NCBI GenBank assembly: GCA_050298535.1 | Contig: JBNKUI010000022.1 | Location: 186,001 to 250,000 of the forward strand | Direction of reading: 5' to 3' | Length of the DNA stretch: 64,000 nt | DNA from: JABDMH01 sp050298535 | GTDB taxonomy: Bacteria; Bacteroidota; Bacteroidia; Chitinophagales; Saprospiraceae | Part shown: one piece after another, positions 18,476 to 28,400 of the stretch | How the letters are laid out: every line of letters starts with the position of its first letter | Position numbering within the stretch: position 1 is the first letter of the stretch | Notes under the pieces: model-generated | The model's database searches: none | Seen by the model: the letters and a program-made list of their open reading frames with translations, nothing else | What the model was told of the DNA's origin: nothing | Made by a program: the position numbers and the translations under genes

Positions 18476-18494
18476 TTTACATTTGTTAAGTAAA
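18476..18494 (+). promoter_or_regulatory. candidate PadR operator, copy 2
   Basis: TTTAC at 18476-18480 and GTAAA at 18490-18494, spacer 9, identical to the element before the first module. Here it ends 11 bases before the start codon. Confidence 0.55.
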
Positions 18495-18505
18495 TACTTT
18501 CAAAA

Positions 18506-18832
18506 ATGAATATACCATCAATAGGAGAGTTTGAGGAGCTGGTCTTACTCACTGTGGCTGCCCAACATGATGAGGCATATGGAGTGTCTATCAAGAGTGC
18601 TCTGGAAGAGCATCTTGAAAAGAAAATAAATGTTAGTGCCATCCATGTAGCTCTAAAGCGAATGTATGATAAGGGCTTGGTAGATTCTAGATTTGGGGGA
18701 ATTACGAATGATCGTGGAGGTAGAAGAAAGAAGTACTATGTAATCACTATGCTAGGAAAGAGGGCACTGGACCGACAATTTGAACTACGGACAAGTTTAT
18801 ATCGAGCTATTCCTAAAATAAATTTTGGGTAG
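18506..18832 (+). CDS. PadR-family transcriptional regulator, copy 2
   Basis: A 108-residue winged-helix regulator, nearly identical to the product at 14814-15140; differences include a KSALEEHLEKKI stretch in place of GSALEEHLDKRV. The duplication covers the promoter-proximal 25 bases and the whole coding region, while DNA third positions have drifted, so the duplication is not recent. The stop TAG is followed at once by the permease ATG. Because the DNA-contacting helix (VSAIHVALKRM) is unchanged, both repressors may bind both operators. Confidence 0.92.
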   Translation: MNIPSIGEFEELVLLTVAAQHDEAYGVSIKSALEEHLEKKINVSAIHVALKRMYDKGLVDSRFGGITNDRGGRRKKYYVITMLGKRALDRQFELRTSLYRAIPKINFG

Positions 18833-21439
18833 ATGCAGGTGAGGCCTCCAAAAGCTGCCTTGCGTTTCCTACGTTGGTTCTGCAGGCACGATTATATAGA
18901 AGAAATCGAAGGTGATCTGATAGAGATCTTCGAGGATCAAGTGGACAATGGGTCCTCAAATGTCCGATTGAAATTTTGGTGGCAAGTGATCCTTCATCTT
19001 AGACCCGACTTTATTAAAAATTCTACCAAAAACCATTTAATCTATTCTGATATGTTGATTCACTATTTGAAGGTTGCCTTTCGTAATTTATCGCGTCATC
19101 GATTATATTCATTTATAAATTTAGCGGGTTTGACAGTGGGTATGACTTGCTTTCTACTAGTAGCATTTTATATTCAACATCAACTGAGCTATGATAGGCA
19201 TCACCCAGACAGTGATAGAATATTTAGAATTGTTCAGCAGCAAGAAGGTAATACCTTCCGAGGTTCGGATGTATTTGCAGTGACACCTAGACCACTTGCT
19301 TCTGCCATACAGGAGCAGATGCCCGAAGTGGAACAAGTGGTGCGTATGGGTATTGAAACTGATATTTTTTATAAGGAAGACCTTTTTTTTTCTTCAACAC
19401 TCCTATATACCGAAGCCTCATTTTTCGATATATTTCACCTGAATATTTTAAGTGGGGAAGGACGTACAGCATTAGAGCAGCCGAATGCTCTACTTTTAAG
19501 TGCTTCCGTATCGGAAAAATATTTTGGTCAGCAGGATCCGATTGGAAAATCTCTCTTATTAAATGATGATAAGGAATTTATAGTACGTGGAGTTTTTGAA
19601 GATCTACCCCCGAATCAACATTTTTATACGGATGTCATCCTGCCTATTGAAAATCTTGCAAATTGGGACCATGAACTTGGGCATTGGGCTAGCAACAGTT
19701 ATTATACATATGTAAAATTGGCAGATGGCGTAGATCATAGAGAGGTCGAAAAGGGGTTTAGTATTTTTGATGAGAGAGTAGAAGCGGCATATCAGGGATT
19801 TCCTTTCAGAGCAGAATATATGTTGCAGCCAATTACCAGCATTCACCTGGATCCAAGTATTAATGTTGAAAATCAACCGAGGACTGATATTCGATATATA
19901 TACTTTATGGGTGTAATCGCTTTGATTATCTTACTCATGGCGGCGATAAATTATATGAACCTGGCGACAGTGCGGTCGGCAAAGAGAGCCAAAGAGATCG
20001 GTGTTCGCAAAGTAATGGGCGCGGTTAGACATCAACTGATTGAACAAATACTGGGTGAGTCATTTTTATTGACATTTTGTAGCTTTGTATTTGCTTTATT
20101 TCTAGTGAGACTGCTTTTGCCAATTTTTGGAAATTTCTTAGATGTAGATATTCCCTTCGAGATTGTTGGTGGCACAAAGATACTTGTCGTTCTGCTATTT
20201 ATTTCAATTGCTATTGGAGGTCTTGCTGGACTCTATCCGGCTTTATTTATTTCCGCATTATCACCTGTGCAGGCGTTTCGAAATAAAATTATGGGAAGAA
20301 TGTCTTCAAATTTTTCTCTACAAAATGTACTTCTGACTACTCAGTTTGTAGCTGCGGTGGTGCTTGCCATCTGCAGTGTAGTAGTATTTCAACAGTTGCA
20401 ATTTATACAAAATAGAAAATTGGGATTTAATAAAGATCAGATTGTCTATGTTTCATTCTTTGGACAGGAAATAAATCAGAAGTTAGATAATGTGAGAACC
20501 AGGCTGTTGACAAATCCCAGGATAAGTAATGTGAGTGTTTCTACCAATTTAATGTTTGATACCAACAATCAGGGTATTGTTGATGAATGGGAAGGTAATG
20601 ATGGAAGTCAAACTTTACCCTGTTACCGATATCACGTGGATGAGCACTTTTTAGATATGTATGAGATACCTCTCATCTCGGGACGAGATTTTTCGATGTT
20701 GTACCCAACGGATTCTACAGAAAGCTTCATTTTGAATGAAACGGCTGTCAAAGCGCTTTCCTGGTCTGCTGAGGAGGCTGTCGGAAAGGAGTTTTCTGGT
20801 GGCAGGGTAATTGGTGTGGTAGAAGATTTTCATTTTCAACCGATGGACATGCGGATTGAACCGATGTATATCCGATATCGACATCCGTCTAATCAACCCA
20901 CAGATTTTGGGTATGTGGCCATGAAGACAGATGTGCAAGATATTGACAAAACGCTCACATATATTATGGGAATTTTTAAGGATATAGCACCCCGCAAATT
21001 GTTTAATTATAATTTCTTTGATGAGTCCTTCGCTCAGCTATATTCCACTGAGAGAAAGACCGGACAAGCTTTTTCCATTTTTACAATTTTGGCATTATTC
21101 ATAGCCTGTTTAGGATTGTTTGGGATGGTTTCTTATCAAATCGTTCAGCGCACCAAGGAGATTGGAATTAGAAAGGTGTTGGGGGCATCAACCTTGCGAC
21201 TGGTGGGATGGCTTTCTTCGGATTTTCTAAAGCTAGTAGCTCTGTCTACTTTGATCGCTTTTCCAATTGCCTTCTATCTTATACAAAAATGGTTGCACAA
21301 CTTTGCCTATCATATTTCAGTTAAGTGGTGGATATTTCTCGCAGTGTCTGTACCTGCTCTCCTACTGGCCTTGTTGACAGTTGGCATTCAAAGTTTCAAG
21401 GCTGCCCGGACTAATCCTGTTCACGCGTTGAAAGAGTAA
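18833..21439 (+). CDS. ABC-transporter permease of FtsX/MacB type with PadR-associated prefix domain, copy 2
   Basis: An 868-residue paralogue of the protein at 15141-17786 with the same plan: prefix PPKAALRFLRWFCRHDYIEEIEGDLIEIF, first membrane helix LAGLTVGMTCFLLVAFYI, periplasmic domain, FtsX motif KRAKEIGVRKVMGAVRHQLI near 385, and the second one TKEIGIRKVLGASTLRLV near 775. The prefix is well conserved between the two copies but the periplasmic parts differ strongly, so the two permeases probably handle different ligands under similar PadR control. It ends 4 bases from the convergent small membrane ORF. Confidence 0.88.
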   Translation: MQVRPPKAALRFLRWFCRHDYIEEIEGDLIEIFEDQVDNGSSNVRLKFWWQVILHLRPDFIKNSTKNHLIYSDMLIHYLKVAFRNLSRHRLYSFINLAGLTVGMTCFLLVAFYIQHQLSYDRHHPDSDRIFRIVQQQEGNTFRGSDVFAVTPRPLASAIQEQMPEVEQVVRMGIETDIFYKEDLFFSSTLLYTEASFFDIFHLNILSGEGRTALEQPNALLLSASVSEKYFGQQDPIGKSLLLNDDKEFIVRGVFEDLPPNQHFYTDVILPIENLANWDHELGHWASNSYYTYVKLADGVDHREVEKGFSIFDERVEAAYQGFPFRAEYMLQPITSIHLDPSINVENQPRTDIRYIYFMGVIALIILLMAAINYMNLATVRSAKRAKEIGVRKVMGAVRHQLIEQILGESFLLTFCSFVFALFLVRLLLPIFGNFLDVDIPFEIVGGTKILVVLLFISIAIGGLAGLYPALFISALSPVQAFRNKIMGRMSSNFSLQNVLLTTQFVAAVVLAICSVVVFQQLQFIQNRKLGFNKDQIVYVSFFGQEINQKLDNVRTRLLTNPRISNVSVSTNLMFDTNNQGIVDEWEGNDGSQTLPCYRYHVDEHFLDMYEIPLISGRDFSMLYPTDSTESFILNETAVKALSWSAEEAVGKEFSGGRVIGVVEDFHFQPMDMRIEPMYIRYRHPSNQPTDFGYVAMKTDVQDIDKTLTYIMGIFKDIAPRKLFNYNFFDESFAQLYSTERKTGQAFSIFTILALFIACLGLFGMVSYQIVQRTKEIGIRKVLGASTLRLVGWLSSDFLKLVALSTLIAFPIAFYLIQKWLHNFAYHISVKWWIFLAVSVPALLLALLTVGIQSFKAARTNPVHALKE

Positions 21440-21443
21440 TTTT

Positions 21444-21653
21444 TTACATAATTGCCAGTGATAGACTAAGACATGCCAGTATCACTGTAAGCATTCCAAA
21501 ACCATGTTTTTCCCACTTGTTGGAGGATTGTAAATTGCCCAAGGTGTTTATTACAAACATTGCGAAAATTATCCACATAGATCCTCGGTCGATAGAGGGG
21601 TTCTTCCATATGATTATATATTGTACACGCTGCATGGCTAGAACCACTATCAT
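21444..21653 (-). CDS. small membrane protein, 69 residues
   Basis: A short ORF starting 2 bases after the DinB stop on the same strand. Two hydrophobic segments are visible: MWIIFAMFVINTLGNL and FGMLTVILACLSLSLAIM, with a preceding half-hydrophobic VVLAMQRVQYIIIW stretch. The gap of 2 bases supports translational coupling to the DinB gene. No family recognised. Confidence 0.55.
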   Translation of the reverse strand: MIVVLAMQRVQYIIIWKNPSIDRGSMWIIFAMFVINTLGNLQSSNKWEKHGFGMLTVILACLSLSLAIM

Positions 21654-21655
21654 GA

Positions 21656-22117
21656 CTAGACGGCTAATGCCAGTGCCTTCATAAAGCCATAGTGCCTTGC
21701 TTCATGCAGGTTATTATATTGAAATGCCTCGCCCCACTCTGTAAAGGTGAATTCTACCTGATCATAGCGATTGCTTATCGATTGGTATCCCTGAAACTTA
21801 CCTCCTCTATAGTCTTCAATCGTTTTCTCCGTGCTCTTCTCCAGATGATCTATGATAAGGGTAAGATCACTGCTATCTCCATCCGTGGGAAAATTTCCTG
21901 AACTGTATTTTGCCTGAAAGGATTCGGTAAAGCCTGGTGAGATTCCGGCCAGCTGATACACTAGTACCTGTTGTACCCAATATATATGTCCTGCATTCCA
22001 AAGGATGTTGTTATTGAATCCCTCAGGAATACGACAAATTTGCTGCTCACTGAGGTCGTTTAGGAGATACAGGATGTTCTCACGCGTCCATTGGAAAAAT
22101 TGCAATTGTTGCTCCAT
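21656..22117 (-). CDS. DinB-superfamily protein
   Basis: A 153-residue four-helix-bundle protein of the DinB/YfiT type. The pattern fits: an N-terminal helix LQFFQWTRENILYLLNDL, ILWNAGHIYWVQQ with the first metal-binding-type His in the second helix, and NLHEARHYGFMKAL in the last helix, giving the His-x3-type site common to this superfamily. Members are metal-dependent thiol transferases or of unknown role; the specific function here cannot be read. Coupled to the small membrane ORF downstream. Confidence 0.82.
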   Translation of the reverse strand: MEQQLQFFQWTRENILYLLNDLSEQQICRIPEGFNNNILWNAGHIYWVQQVLVYQLAGISPGFTESFQAKYSSGNFPTDGDSSDLTLIIDHLEKSTEKTIEDYRGGKFQGYQSISNRYDQVEFTFTEWGEAFQYNNLHEARHYGFMKALALAV

Positions 22118-22275
22118 TTATAGAAGAAGTTTTCCCCAAAATAGGGAAAGTTGGACGATCAGGCGGTGATTTGAACGGATTGTGTTAGGATATGAACGCT
22201 GGGCGTTAATAGGCTTGAAAAGGGTTCGATATCTTAGTAATGTTAGTTTTTATTAAAATTTCAAATACAAGATCG

Positions 22276-23475
22276 ATGACAACAATATCAGCAGAATCAC
22301 GAGGTGTACTTCATAACATTGAGGAAGTCTTTAGTCGTTGCGAAGGACGGGCACAGGGATATGATGAGAACAATACTTTTTTTGAGGAGGATTTCCGAGA
22401 ACTAAGGGAGGCAGGGTATTTACTGCTTTCGGTGCCCAAGGAATTCGGCGGTCTGGGGATGCGGATGGATGAGGTAATGCAGTACCAGCGTAAGTTGGGA
22501 TATCATGCTGCAGCGACCGCTCTTGCCATCAACATGCATCTTTACTGGATAGGCCTTATTTCAGACTTATGGTATGCGGGTGACAAGTCACTGGAATGGG
22601 TGCTGAGAGAAGCGGCAGCAGGAAAGGTATTTGCCGCGGGGCATGCTGAAAGTGGTAATGATCTGCCAGGTATATATTCTACTACCAAAGCTGAGAAGGT
22701 GGAGGGGGGATATCGATTCACAGGCAGAAAGTCGTTCGGCAGTCTAACTCCGGTATGGTCATATCTTGGACTCCATGGTCAGGATAATAGTGATCCGGAA
22801 AATCCCAAGATTATTCATGCCTTCATGCCCAGGGACCTTGAGGGTTATGAAATCAAAAAGACATGGGATGACGTGTTGGGTATGAGGGCTACCCGATCGG
22901 ATGATACGATTCTGGATGGTGTTTTTATTCCAGACCAATACATTGCACGGGTGGTGCCAGCTGGATTTGGGGGAATGGATGGCTTTGTCCTGGGTATTTT
23001 TGCATGGGCTTTGATGGGCTTTGGCAATGTGTATTTTGGGCAAGCGCGTCGGGTATTTGATAAAATCCTGGCGACACTGCAAACAAAAAGCTCCATGTCT
23101 TTGGAAAGTGGATTGATGTCTCATCATCCGGGGGTACAACATGACATCGCAGAAATGTTACTCAAGTTGGAGGCGGTCGAACCGCAGCTTGATACAGTGG
23201 CCAGAGAATGGACGGAAGGCAAAGATTATGGACCGGCCTGGGCGATCAAACTCATATCAGCCAAATGTAATGCAGCAGAACGCTGTTGGGAGATAGTTGA
23301 TCGTTCACTGGATATCGCAGGTGGCTTTGGAATATTTCCAAAATCCGGACTTGAGAAGATGTTCAGAGATGCCCGATTGGGTCGAATGCATCCGGCTAAT
23401 CGATATTTGAGCAGAGAGATATTAGGAAAGGCAATTCTCGGGCTTGATCTGGATGGCAAACCCAGGTGGGGATAG
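22276..23475 (+). CDS. acyl-CoA-dehydrogenase-like flavoprotein
   Basis: A 399-residue protein of the acyl-CoA dehydrogenase fold. I take the ATG 22276 (MTTISAESRG) as start; an upstream ATG at 22240 would add 12 unusual residues. N-terminal helical domain with LREAGYLLLSVPKEFGGLGM, middle beta domain with GRKSFGSLTPVWSY and VLGMRATRSDD, C-terminal helices with CWEIVDRSLDIAGGFGIFPKSGLEKMFRDARLGRMHPAN. Where classical dehydrogenases carry the catalytic Glu (YEG), this protein has HPA, so it is unlikely to be a normal alpha,beta-dehydrogenase and may resemble the DszC-like monooxygenase branch. A broken second copy of the C-terminal third lies at 24984-25415. Confidence 0.85.
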   Translation: MTTISAESRGVLHNIEEVFSRCEGRAQGYDENNTFFEEDFRELREAGYLLLSVPKEFGGLGMRMDEVMQYQRKLGYHAAATALAINMHLYWIGLISDLWYAGDKSLEWVLREAAAGKVFAAGHAESGNDLPGIYSTTKAEKVEGGYRFTGRKSFGSLTPVWSYLGLHGQDNSDPENPKIIHAFMPRDLEGYEIKKTWDDVLGMRATRSDDTILDGVFIPDQYIARVVPAGFGGMDGFVLGIFAWALMGFGNVYFGQARRVFDKILATLQTKSSMSLESGLMSHHPGVQHDIAEMLLKLEAVEPQLDTVAREWTEGKDYGPAWAIKLISAKCNAAERCWEIVDRSLDIAGGFGIFPKSGLEKMFRDARLGRMHPANRYLSREILGKAILGLDLDGKPRWG

Positions 23476-23639
23476 ATCATCCCTTCCAATACATTAATTT
23501 ATTAACATTAAATAATTTATTAATGGATAAATATCTCTCCATTTGATAGAGATCTGTCGTCCCTAATTTAGGAAATATGAAATGATTTAAATAAAGTAGT
23601 GATTATCAGATTTCTTAGTGATTTTGGTATTGTATCAGG

Positions 23640-23850
23640 TCCGAGGGCTAAGCTGGAGATGGCATCTTAGACGAATATCCTGCTAAACAGCAAGAAGTCA
23701 TGGAAACCATGCAAGGCATTAAGCAGAGTGTCAGGATGGAGATATTGACAAACTGATTTCATTCCATGCTATGGACTAGAATTTGCTGAATTTAAGGTGC
23801 TGAACGCCGAGATACCGTTTGAGTCTAATACCTCCTCCTTAAAAACCTGA
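23640..23850 (+). pseudogene. decayed NTF2/SnoaL-like gene fragment
   Basis: Three frames in succession give pieces that line up as one protein: QEVMETMQGIKQSVR (about 23690-23735), GDIDKLISFHAMD (about 23738-23777) and FAEFKVLNAEIPFESNT (about 23782-23832). The order IK.SV...GDIDKLISFHA...F.EFK is the start of NTF2-like (SnoaL) proteins. Frameshifts and stops separate the pieces. No intact copy is in the window. The rest of 23476-23988 holds no gene I can support. Confidence 0.35.
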
Positions 23851-23988
23851 AGATGGTATCTTGCATTTCCCAAGAAATATTTGTAACGGAGTGGAGATCG
23901 ACCCGAATTTTTTATCACCCAACATAAGGTGGTGACCATCTGAGTGCAAACTTTTGCCCGTCTAGATATATGGGCACTAATTTAAGAA

Positions 23989-24618
23989 TCAATGTAGTTC
24001 AAAAGCACAGGTCATGTAGATGAAATTAGGATCATCTGTAGTTGGATCATCAGCGCCTGATTCAAACTTGACAGCAATCAGATCTCCTTGCGATACGTTG
24101 GCCGATGTCACTAAATCTGAATAAGTCCGACCATCACCTTCCACCATTGCATGACTAAAGACAGAGACTCCGTTTACGAGCACACTCACAGTGATGCTAG
24201 CAGGATTGTCCACAGCAACAGTAAATGTTATGTGGAAATTCTTGAGAGTACCAGTTCGAGTAGCAGCAAATTCAGCGTCTTCTCTTTCAGACCGACCGGA
24301 GTTACCAATTCCACTATAACGAATGTTGCCACCCGCATTGATTGATGCTCCTGCATGCAAAACTGAGACACTTCCTCCTCCCGATGCTGCGGCTACCGCA
24401 GTCCAACTCGAACCATCGTAATAATAAAACCCCTTATTGCCGTTGGTCTGATAAACCATCTCTCCCTCAACGGGGCTGGCAACCGCATTCTTCTGAGCCT
24501 CGGTCATTCTGGGTATAACGATTCCTTCTGATGTACTTTCAATATCTAAAACTTGAGCATTGGTTGATGTTACAAAAAACAGCATCAAAAGGCAGCAAGT
24601 GGTAAATATCCTATTCAT
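23989..24618 (-). CDS. secreted protein with exosporium/jelly-roll-like C-terminal domain
   Basis: A 209-residue protein started at MNRIFTTCCLLMLFFVTSTNA, a clear signal peptide; an earlier in-frame ATG (24690) would put 24 residues in front of it. The mature N-terminus LDIESTSEGIVIPRMTEAQKNAV is the motif seen at the start of many Bacteroidota surface fibres, then GEMVYQTNGNKGFYYYDGSSW. The rest (about 95-209), from VLHAGASINAGGNIRYSGIG to FIYMTCAFEL, resembles the trimeric jelly-roll of BclA-like exosporium or TNF-like fibre tips. It is probably a surface adhesin or fibre head. It lies between an intact and a broken copy of the dehydrogenase gene. Confidence 0.7.
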   Translation of the reverse strand: MNRIFTTCCLLMLFFVTSTNAQVLDIESTSEGIVIPRMTEAQKNAVASPVEGEMVYQTNGNKGFYYYDGSSWTAVAAASGGGSVSVLHAGASINAGGNIRYSGIGNSGRSEREDAEFAATRTGTLKNFHITFTVAVDNPASITVSVLVNGVSVFSHAMVEGDGRTYSDLVTSANVSQGDLIAVKFESGADDPTTDDPNFIYMTCAFELH

Positions 24619-24690
24619 GTTGGGTTGTTTTAGATTCAAGATCGTAAATAATGATGGATTATTTATATAAGATGCGCAATTTTCTTCCAA

Positions 24691-24983
24691 TAGATTGAAT
24701 TCTCGAAAAGTCGCACCAACTCCTCAAAGCTTTTAATGTCTAACATCAATTGTTTGATATTAAAACAATATCATTCCTGATTTTAGAATTTACCAGGTCA
24801 ATTTTACATCCCGATGTCGAGTCAAAGAAAGTTATTACTTGATAAAAGTTCAAATTACGCAAGACTTGTGGGCCCTATTTGCTTATGAAATTTTTCACTA
24901 TTGTGCCGTAACTTGGACTCTAAATATTAATATTATCTAACATGCCAGGGTCATCAAAAGATCCAAACCCAATTGATATTAGA
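24691..24983. other. upstream region of the secreted jelly-roll gene
   Basis: About 290 bases with no ORF. The only structure I see is the inverted repeat TGATATT (24755-24761) / AATATCA (24767-24773), 137 bases before the chosen start of the minus-strand gene. Confidence 0.4.
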
Positions 24984-25415
24984 CAGGTACGGCGAGTATT
25001 TCATAAAATATTGGCAACACTTTAGAATAAAGGCTATGTCTTTGGAAAGTGGATTAATGTCACAACATCCGGGGGTACAAAATGATATTGCCGAAATGTT
25101 GTTGAAGTTGGAAGCGGTAGAACCCCAATTGGATACAATAGCCCGAGAGTGGACACAAGGAAAGGATTATGGACCAGCCTGGGCTATAAAACTCATAGCT
25201 GCTAAGTGTAATACCGCAGAAAGGTGCTGGGGATAGTAGATCGCTCACTGGATATCGCAGGAGGCTTTGGAATATTCCCCAAGTCAGGACTTGAGAAAAT
25301 ATTTAGAGATGCCCGATTGGGTCGCATGCATCCTGCCAATTGATACTTGAGCAGAGAAATATTAGGAAAGGCAATTCTCGGACTTGATCTGGATGCTAAA
25401 CCACGCTGGGGGTAA
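24984..25415 (+). pseudogene. broken copy of the C-terminal third of the acyl-CoA-dehydrogenase-like gene
   Basis: This stretch is homologous to 23042-23475 of the intact gene down to the last codons (KPRWG then stop). Damage is visible at four places: the homology starts abruptly at QVRRVFHKILATL; a TAG and a small deletion follow before MSLESGLMSQHPG; one A is lost in CWEIVDRS (here TGCTGGGGATAG); and the CGA of HPANRY has become TGA. The intervening frame 25036-25236 stays open. Synonymous differences are frequent, so the copy is old. It has no start and no N-terminal two thirds, and is not expected to make a functional protein. Confidence 0.9.
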
Positions 25416-25438
25416 ATATCAAGTAATAGCTTTCATCC

Positions 25439-25472
25439 AAAGGCCAGTCTAATCGTAAATATTCTGGCCTTT
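25439..25472 (-). terminator. hairpin at the end of the first cyclase/STAND gene
   Basis: AAAGGCCAG at 25439-25447 pairs with CTGGCCTTT at 25464-25472, overlapping the TAA of the minus-strand gene. The U-run is short, so termination efficiency is uncertain. Confidence 0.45.
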
Positions 25473-28400
25473 ACTTGATCGTGCTCACTAAATCTTTGAT
25501 GTTTTTCTCTGAATAATCTTGACCTTTTTTCCAATTATTTTCAAAATCAACGTCGGAATGACCCTTACGGATGGCTAACATTAATTCATCATGCTCTTCT
25601 TTCCATATGGGGGGTACGGGCATTTGGTAGTCTGCCCTCAGTTTTTGAGCATAAGAGAAAAGTTGAACAGCAGGGTCGTTATCCCCAGATTTACTATAGA
25701 TTGATGCCATTAATTCTAACTCATCAGGCAGAACTAATTTAATGCCGCTATCTAAAAGATTTTTAAGATTTTTTGAAGTCAGCAGCCTTGCATTTTCTAT
25801 GGAGCCTGTGAGCTGGAGCCATTTGGAACGTAATTGTTTTTCCCAAAATTGGAACGTCTTATCTATTGTTTCAATGAGGCCCTCATTATATTTTGAAAAT
25901 ATGATATCGAACTCATCGTATTTCCCGGTTTTTAGAAATGCCATGCCCCGTACAATGTCGCACATAACGTTACCGTATTTGTTTCCCGACTTTTGCCAGA
26001 GTGGTATGGCAAGCTCTACCAGATCGACTGCTTGCTCGTATTTTTTTAAGTAGCAATAATTAAAAGCAAGAATTGTATTGCCGAATGCAATAAGTTGCTT
26101 GTCATCGATCTTATTTAGAATTTCAACAGCTGTCTCTGCAGTATTAGTAGATTTGATATGATCTCCCAGAAAGCAATATAGCCAGGCCAGCCCGCATAAA
26201 TTATAGGCATAGCCACGCATGTCTCCTAGATCCTTCATCAAATTTGCTGCATTTTCATGCATGATTAGTGCTTCGGATAGGTTGGCTTCAAGTCTCAGCT
26301 TATTTCCGGAGTTATTGTAAATTGAAGCAATGTCCCGAGTATTACCCAGTCGTTTATGTAATGCAAGAGCCTCTGATGCATGTTTTTCATAAGTCGCAAA
26401 ATTACATTGAAAATAGTGGATCCAGGATACATATTTTAATGCTTGCGCTATTCCTTCCTCGTATTTAAGACTTCGAGCCATCTCTAACGATTGTTCGAAA
26501 ATCGAAAGCGCATTTAGTACTCTTTGTGTAAGGCCAAAAAGTACTCCGTAAGCATTTAATGCCTTACACCGAATGATACTTGCAGTTTCCTCACAAGGAA
26601 TTTCGAGCATTCGCTGAAACCAATCTGAACCCTCTCGCATCATGGTTCGGATTGCCCAGAAGCGCCAGAAGGAGACAGCAAAGCTTAATCCTTCATAGCT
26701 TTTCCCTTGTTTTTCGAACCAGGTCATCACGGCTCGAATATTATCCAGTTCGATATCAATCTGATTTAACCAATCCTTTTGCTCAGGACCGGTAAGATGC
26801 CGGTCAGAGTCCTCTAGGAGTTCAGTATAGTAGGCTGCATATTGCCGTGCAATCTGCTCCTTTTCCAGTGATTTCTCTAATTTGTCCTGACCGAATGTTT
26901 TCAGTGTTTCCAGCATGAAGAATCTGGGTTCTCCATCCTCCTGATCTCCTCTCTGTAATAAGCTTTTATCGACCAGACTCACTAAAACATCAATGATGTC
27001 GAAATTGGGAAGGTACTCTTCGAAACAGATTTCTTCAGCAGCGTCGATAGTACAACCACCACTAAAAATGGATAGTCTTCTAAAGAGGGTTTTTTCCTCT
27101 GGTGCGAGAAGGCCATAACTCCAATCTATAGCGTTACGTAGGGTGCGATGCCTATCTGGTTGTTTAGGTGCATTACTTTTTAAGATATCCAGATTATTAT
27201 TTAACCTTCTGAGTAATGCCTCTGGTGAAAAGATTTTTATTCTTGCAGCTGCTAATTCTAGTGCCAGTGGCAATCCATCCAATCCTATACAGATCTGTTC
27301 TATTGCATCTTTATTTTCATCAGAAAATTGAAACGTCGGTTTGACATTTTTAACGCGATCAAGAAATAACTGAATTGAATGCACGTGCCCGAGTTCTTCC
27401 AATGTGTAGGTCCTTCCCGTGTCTGGCAGGGCAAGTTGAGGTACGGAATACTCCTGTTCACCCAAAATGTTGAGAACGGTTCTGCTGGTGGAAATGATTT
27501 TGAGATTGGGGCATTCCAGGAGGAGGGCACTGACATATTCTGCTCCTTCCAGTACATGTTCAAAGTTATCCAGTATAAGAAGGGTCTCCTGCAAGTTTAT
27601 CGACTCTATAATAAGATCCATCGTATCCTTGGTAGGGTCTTGTTGTAATTTGAGCACCTGGGCAATTTTCGGTGGAACTTGTTGGTAATCAACCACGGGT
27701 GCGAGTTGGATAAAATGGACACCATCTTTAAAGAGGGGACCTATACGATGCATGAGTTCTAACGCCAGTCGGGTTTTGCCGGTGCCACCCGGCCCGGTAA
27801 GGGTAAGTAAACGTGTTTCTTCAATTATATTGAATATTTCTCCTATTTCCTCTTGCCTTCCCACCAGTTGAGTTAAAGCTGCCGAGGATGTAGTGGTTTT
27901 ATTCTGATTCTTCGAAAATTCGGACGGACTATTTCCAAAACGTTCCTGAAAAACTTTACTGAAGTAGGAAAGATTATTAAATCCCGTTTTGAATGCGATT
28001 TCAGAGACATTTCCTGCTTGATTGCGCAGTAATTCGGCTGCCTTTTGTAGTCTGATTTCACGGATGTAGTCGCTGGGTGACATACCCTTGATCGCCTGCA
28101 GTTTTCGATAAAGTTGTGGTCGACTATAGCCCACCTCCTTGCAAAGTGTTGTGACTGAGAAATTGGTATCCGAAAGGTGTGCTAGTATTATTTCCTTCAG
28201 CGAACTTTCAAGGCTAGCATCCTTCGAGGTGATGCTATCGCTATTTCTATCTGGAATCTCTAGCTTTCCACTCAGGTCTTCTGGGCTGGGTATGTAGAGG
28301 GTGTTTTTGGCAATAGCATAGATGTCTCTCGGTACTTCATCATTCTTAAAATGATAGGTTCCCAACCATTTACTGGGTATTTCCTGATTCGTAATTTCTT

